Shown here: positions 7,270 through 9,193 of the stretch, in pieces
Layout: every line of letters starts with the position of its first letter
Position numbering within the stretch: position 1 is the stretch's first letter
Source: JBBQXK01 sp038251625
GTDB lineage: Bacteria > Pseudomonadota > Alphaproteobacteria > Rhodobacterales > Rhodobacteraceae
Assembly (NCBI GenBank): GCA_038251625.1
Contig: JBBSBE010000147.1
Span: 1 to 9,193 of the forward strand
DNA: 9,193 nt
Direction: 5' to 3'
Made by a program: the position numbers and the translations under genes
Notes under the pieces: generated by a model
Seen by the model: the letters and a program-made list of their open reading frames with translations, nothing else
Database searches by the model: none
What the model was told of the DNA's origin: nothing

Positions 7270-7686
7270 ATGACCAGTTTCACGAAATGGGCCATTGCCC
7301 TGCTGATGGGTGCCACGATCTTTCGCGCGCAAACCGTGCTGTTTCTGCCGCAACTTGACATGTACGGCGGTATCGCACCGAACGGATGGTTCGGCCCCTG
7401 GCTCAGCGATGCGATCATCGGCATTTTGCTGCCTGTCATGCTATACCTCTTCTGGACCCGGCGGAGCGTTCGGATCTGGGGCCTTCTTGTGCTCTATAAC
7501 GCTGTAGGTGCCTTCGACTATTCGCAAGGTCTGATCACGCAGATGATCCATCCAATGCCAATCGAGATGGCCACGAAAGCGACGGTCTACGCAGGAATAG
7601 GCGTGTTCATGGCTTCGCAACTGACAGCGCTCTGGCTGCTTTTCGGCAAAGAGGTCGTTTCGGCGTTCAGCGGGTCTGAAACTTGA
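7270..7686 (+). CDS. Small multi-pass membrane protein B, family not recognised
   Basis: 138 residues with about four hydrophobic stretches (roughly 8-27, 45-62, 69-90 and 105-125). The chosen ATG lies 22 bases after the previous stop. The frame is open upstream, but any earlier start would overlap the preceding gene and add a non-hydrophobic leader. The ribosome site is weak (ACGGAATTGAGA). The middle part shows D47-x3-G51, then RRSVRIWGLLVLYNAVGAFD (64-83) with G80-x2-D83. This resembles the arrangement in the protein at 5044-5553, so a distant common origin is likely but not certain. It is the last gene of the apparent operon, and DNA beyond its stop loses coding quality at once. No enzymatic motif is seen. 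Confidence 0.8.
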   Translation: MTSFTKWAIALLMGATIFRAQTVLFLPQLDMYGGIAPNGWFGPWLSDAIIGILLPVMLYLFWTRRSVRIWGLLVLYNAVGAFDYSQGLITQMIHPMPIEMATKATVYAGIGVFMASQLTALWLLFGKEVVSAFSGSET

Positions 7687-7753
7687 ATTTTGCACATTTC
7701 TCAGTATGTTAGAGAAGAAAGCTTGGCGTATATGGAAAAGCGCAGAAGTGTCG

Positions 7754-8389
7754 ATGGAACGACCCTCTGGTGCAGGCCGGAACCAAGATTTGAGCGGCTG
7801 CCGGATTACCCATTCATTCCCCACTGCATCGCAGTGCGGGACGAACAGCTCGGGCTGTTGCGGATGCCCTGTCTTGAATTCGCTGAGGGTTACGCAGGAG
7901 GGACGATCCCGCTTGAACGCAAGGAGCCGAGTTGGTCCTGTCTTGGTCGGTCAAGGGTCATGGATCTTTTGGCTGTAAACCACCGCGTGATCGGACCGGG
8001 CCAAATCTGCTTTGGCCGCTCCGACAAACCTGGCAGTTTCGATGAAAATACAGACGCTCGGCATCTTGCCCGGCTGATGCCTCACAATGACCGGCTGGAT
8101 GTGAAAGACATCACGCAGCGTTGTGGGGAGTGCGGCGACGTGGTTGGTCTGTGTATCGCTGCGGCGAAACCGGCCAGGTTTGCGAGAGTGATCGTAGCGC
8201 ACAGCGGCCCGCCTGAATGCCCGGACAAGACGCCGTTCCGCGTAACGGCTTGGAGACGTCGAATGCCCTGTCCTGACGCTTCTTTCCGACTGCCAGCAGC
8301 AGAAGATTATCGCCAACGCAGGACGCTTCCTCAAATAGGATGCAAGGCCCGTTCTCGTGTCGCGGATTCTGGGTGTCATAACGCGCATC
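7754..8389 (+). pseudogene. Decayed haloalkane dehalogenase gene (alpha/beta hydrolase fold)
   Basis: The frame holding position 7754 stays open from 7690 to 8445 but only makes sense as a damaged haloalkane dehalogenase. Family landmarks run in order: RFERLPDYPFIPH, GLLRM, KEPSW (family HGEPSW), NHRVI, FGRSDKP (8011-8031), ARHLARLM, LDVKDIT, GLCIAAAKPARFARVIVAHSG and AWRR (8248-8259). Key residues are lost. The oxyanion His is Arg (CGC at 7918-7920), the nucleophile Asp of the QDWGG motif is Glu (GAG at 8128-8130), and the next Trp is Cys (8131-8133). The C-terminal end appears in the next frame: IIANAGRFLK, TAG at 8336-8338, then DARPVLVSRILGVI. There the catalytic His is Arg (8324-8326). 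Only about 16 codons separate AWRR from that end, where about 100 are normal, so there is an internal deletion plus a frameshift. It cannot encode an active enzyme. The identification rests on remembered motifs. Confidence 0.72.
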
Positions 8390-8589
8390 TCGCAACGGAA
8401 CGGAACGGCGAAGATGGCCGAAGACGTTCTTTCGAAAGGAAATAAGCCAACATGACCCTCCAAGTATGGCGCATCTTCATTCACACCATTCGTACGTTCC
8501 GCGTGGTTGCAGTACAGGCCAGCTATGGAAGCCTCTCGGTAGGATTGGCATTCGGAATTTCGAAGCGTGAAGTACCACGGCGCAGAATG
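8390..8589. other. Short non-coding stretch between two pseudogenes, possible gene-start remnant
   Basis: This sits between the dehalogenase and SDR relics. An AAAGGA (8435-8440) precedes ATG 8452 by 11 bases, and the frame begins MTLQVWRIFIHTIRTF. That weakly recalls the start of a glutathione S-transferase (MTLKVWG...), and GLAFGISK a little further on could fit the same family. No convincing continuation follows. I regard it as decayed DNA of uncertain origin. No terminator, RNA gene or repeat is evident here. Confidence 0.25.
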
Positions 8590-8926
8590 GGGACTGCGGG
8601 GCATCGCATCGACCGTGTGCTGGCGAACCTGAGGGAAGGCGCCATCAAACAAATCTTCGCCGTTGGTCAGGGTGGATGCGTTCACAATTTCGAACGGCTG
8701 GCCCCCATATGCAGCGCTCGCAACAATCCTGTCGAGCCTGATCTCCCTGCCGGTCCATACGGCAGGCACGCTGGCACGCACAACTTTCGCCCGAGCGCCA
8801 CGCTTTTTTGCCATGCCGGCGATGGCGATCGGGATGCCGCGTGGAATGACTGCACGACCACCGGACCGCATCGCGACAGCACCAGCGCTTGGATTGCCGC
8901 AGACCCTTCAGCGATATCAAAATGGA
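8590..8926 (-). pseudogene. Decayed N-terminal part of a short-chain dehydrogenase/reductase
   Basis: Read on the minus strand, the frame starting at 8871 contains a degraded Rossmann start. GGRAVI followed directly by PRGIPIAIAGMAKKRGA recalls the SDR pattern 'GK-A-VITGG-RGIG-AIA--LA-RGA', with the TGG missing and Gly replaced by Pro. Next come KVVRASV, GREI, GGQPFEIV, TNGEDLFDGAF and TVDAM. They are in the order and spacing of an SDR up to the point where NNAG should appear, but here the frame reads PRSPHSA. Nothing after this resembles the catalytic Ser-Tyr-Lys half, so the copy is truncated as well as mutated. A FDIAEGSAAI-like fragment just upstream in another frame may be its original start. 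The level of decay matches the neighbouring dehalogenase relic. Confidence 0.5.
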
Positions 8927-8940
8927 ATGCGGCCGGGGCA

Positions 8941-9193
8941 GTGCGCGCAAAGCTGCGTAGGCATCCTTGGCACAACCTTGCAACCCGTCTGTGGAAGCGT
9001 TCCCGCACAGTGTCTCTGGCGGCTACCCTGATTATTTTATCTCAGATGACCGTCGTGGCCGCACAATCTGTGTCAAAGGGTGCTGTCCCGGAAGAAACGG
9101 CCCTTGTTGTGCGCCTGGTCCGGGCTGAGTTGCGCCCTGACCGGCAAACAGTTTCGCTGACCGGCTATATTGCGGCCCGCAAAACGCTGATGG
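8941..9193 (+). CDS. Probable RND-efflux periplasmic adaptor (membrane fusion protein), N-terminus, cut by window edge
   Basis: The plus-strand frame runs off the right edge with no stop. From GTG 8941 it reads a basic leader, a hydrophobic signal (VSLAATLIILSQMTVVAA, codons 9010-9063) and then a segment ending in VVRLVRAELRPDRQTVSLTG followed by YIAARKTLM. That last pattern, a beta strand, then 'LTG-I-AR', is typical of the start of HlyD/AcrA-type adaptors, which link an inner-membrane RND pump to an outer-membrane channel. The start is uncertain. The frame is open back to an ATG at 8452, but the 160 codons before 8941 look non-coding and overlap the SDR relic. GTG 8941 is the best later start, although it lacks a strong ribosome site. 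Only about 45 mature residues are visible, so the family call is moderate. Confidence 0.55.
   Translation, partial: MRAKLRRHPWHNLATRLWKRSRTVSLAATLIILSQMTVVAAQSVSKGAVPEETALVVRLVRAELRPDRQTVSLTGYIAARKTLM

Noticed and set aside
7683..7710. TTGAAT-N16-TATGTT as a promoter for the region beyond the operon
   Set aside because: It overlaps the end of a coding gene, the boxes are weak, and only a pseudogene follows.
7690..8445. Plus-strand open frame of 251 codons as an intact hypothetical protein
   Set aside because: It matches dehalogenase landmarks with lost catalytic residues, its tail leaves the family, and the true C-terminal end lies in another frame, so it is a pseudogene.
8456..8535. Plus-strand YGASSFTPF-x-RSAWLQY, resembling the SDR YxxxK helix
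   Set aside because: The SDR N-terminal relic is on the opposite strand, the essential Lys is missing, and the match is short enough to be chance.
7951..8871. Long minus-strand open frame (306 codons) that could be called as one gene
   Set aside because: Its first part is the SDR relic and its last part is simply the antisense of the dehalogenase relic. No single family spans it and no ribosome site precedes it.
1..9193. CRISPR array, tRNA, rRNA, insertion sequence or integrase
   Set aside because: No regularly spaced repeats, tRNA-like cloverleaf, transposase motif or terminal inverted repeats were found by reading both strands.

Overview
The window is high-GC DNA with Shine-Dalgarno-led, tightly packed genes. 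The protein styles (a KefB/KefC-type antiporter, an IorAB-type molybdenum hydroxylase with an AraC regulator, small DUF1772-like membrane proteins) suggest an alphaproteobacterium, perhaps Rhodobacteraceae. That is an impression from the sequence alone and has not been tested by any search.

Layout. (1) Positions 1-979, minus strand: the N-terminal half of a CPA2-family cation/proton antiporter, cut by the left edge. (2) 1119-2111, minus strand: an AraC-family regulator with a TTG start. (3) 2112-2268: a divergent control region with phased direct repeats ending next to a plausible promoter. (4) 2269-4982, plus strand: a two-subunit molybdenum hydroxylase. It has a 2Fe-2S subunit and a Tat-type molybdopterin subunit, overlapping by one base. 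(5) 5044-7686, plus strand: five small exported or membrane proteins in a near-mirror order: membrane protein A, DUF1772-like A, secreted cupin, DUF1772-like B, membrane protein B. The two DUF1772-like proteins look like diverged paralogues, and the two outer membrane proteins may be too. (6) 7687-8940: a decayed stretch holding a haloalkane dehalogenase pseudogene (plus) and a short-chain dehydrogenase pseudogene (minus). (7) About 8941-9193, plus strand: the start of a probable RND-efflux periplasmic adaptor, cut by the right edge.

How they may work together. The AraC regulator probably controls the divergent hydroxylase operon through the repeats. The hydroxylase has an export signal on its large subunit but no FAD subunit and no cytochrome c subunit in view. 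The five following genes encode only envelope proteins, so the unit 2269-7686 looks like one envelope-located oxidation system whose accessory proteins are poorly characterised. Its substrate cannot be read from the sequence. The best candidate for something undescribed is the hydroxylase plus the mirrored membrane/cupin module. The best hidden signals are the two pseudogenes and the operator repeats.
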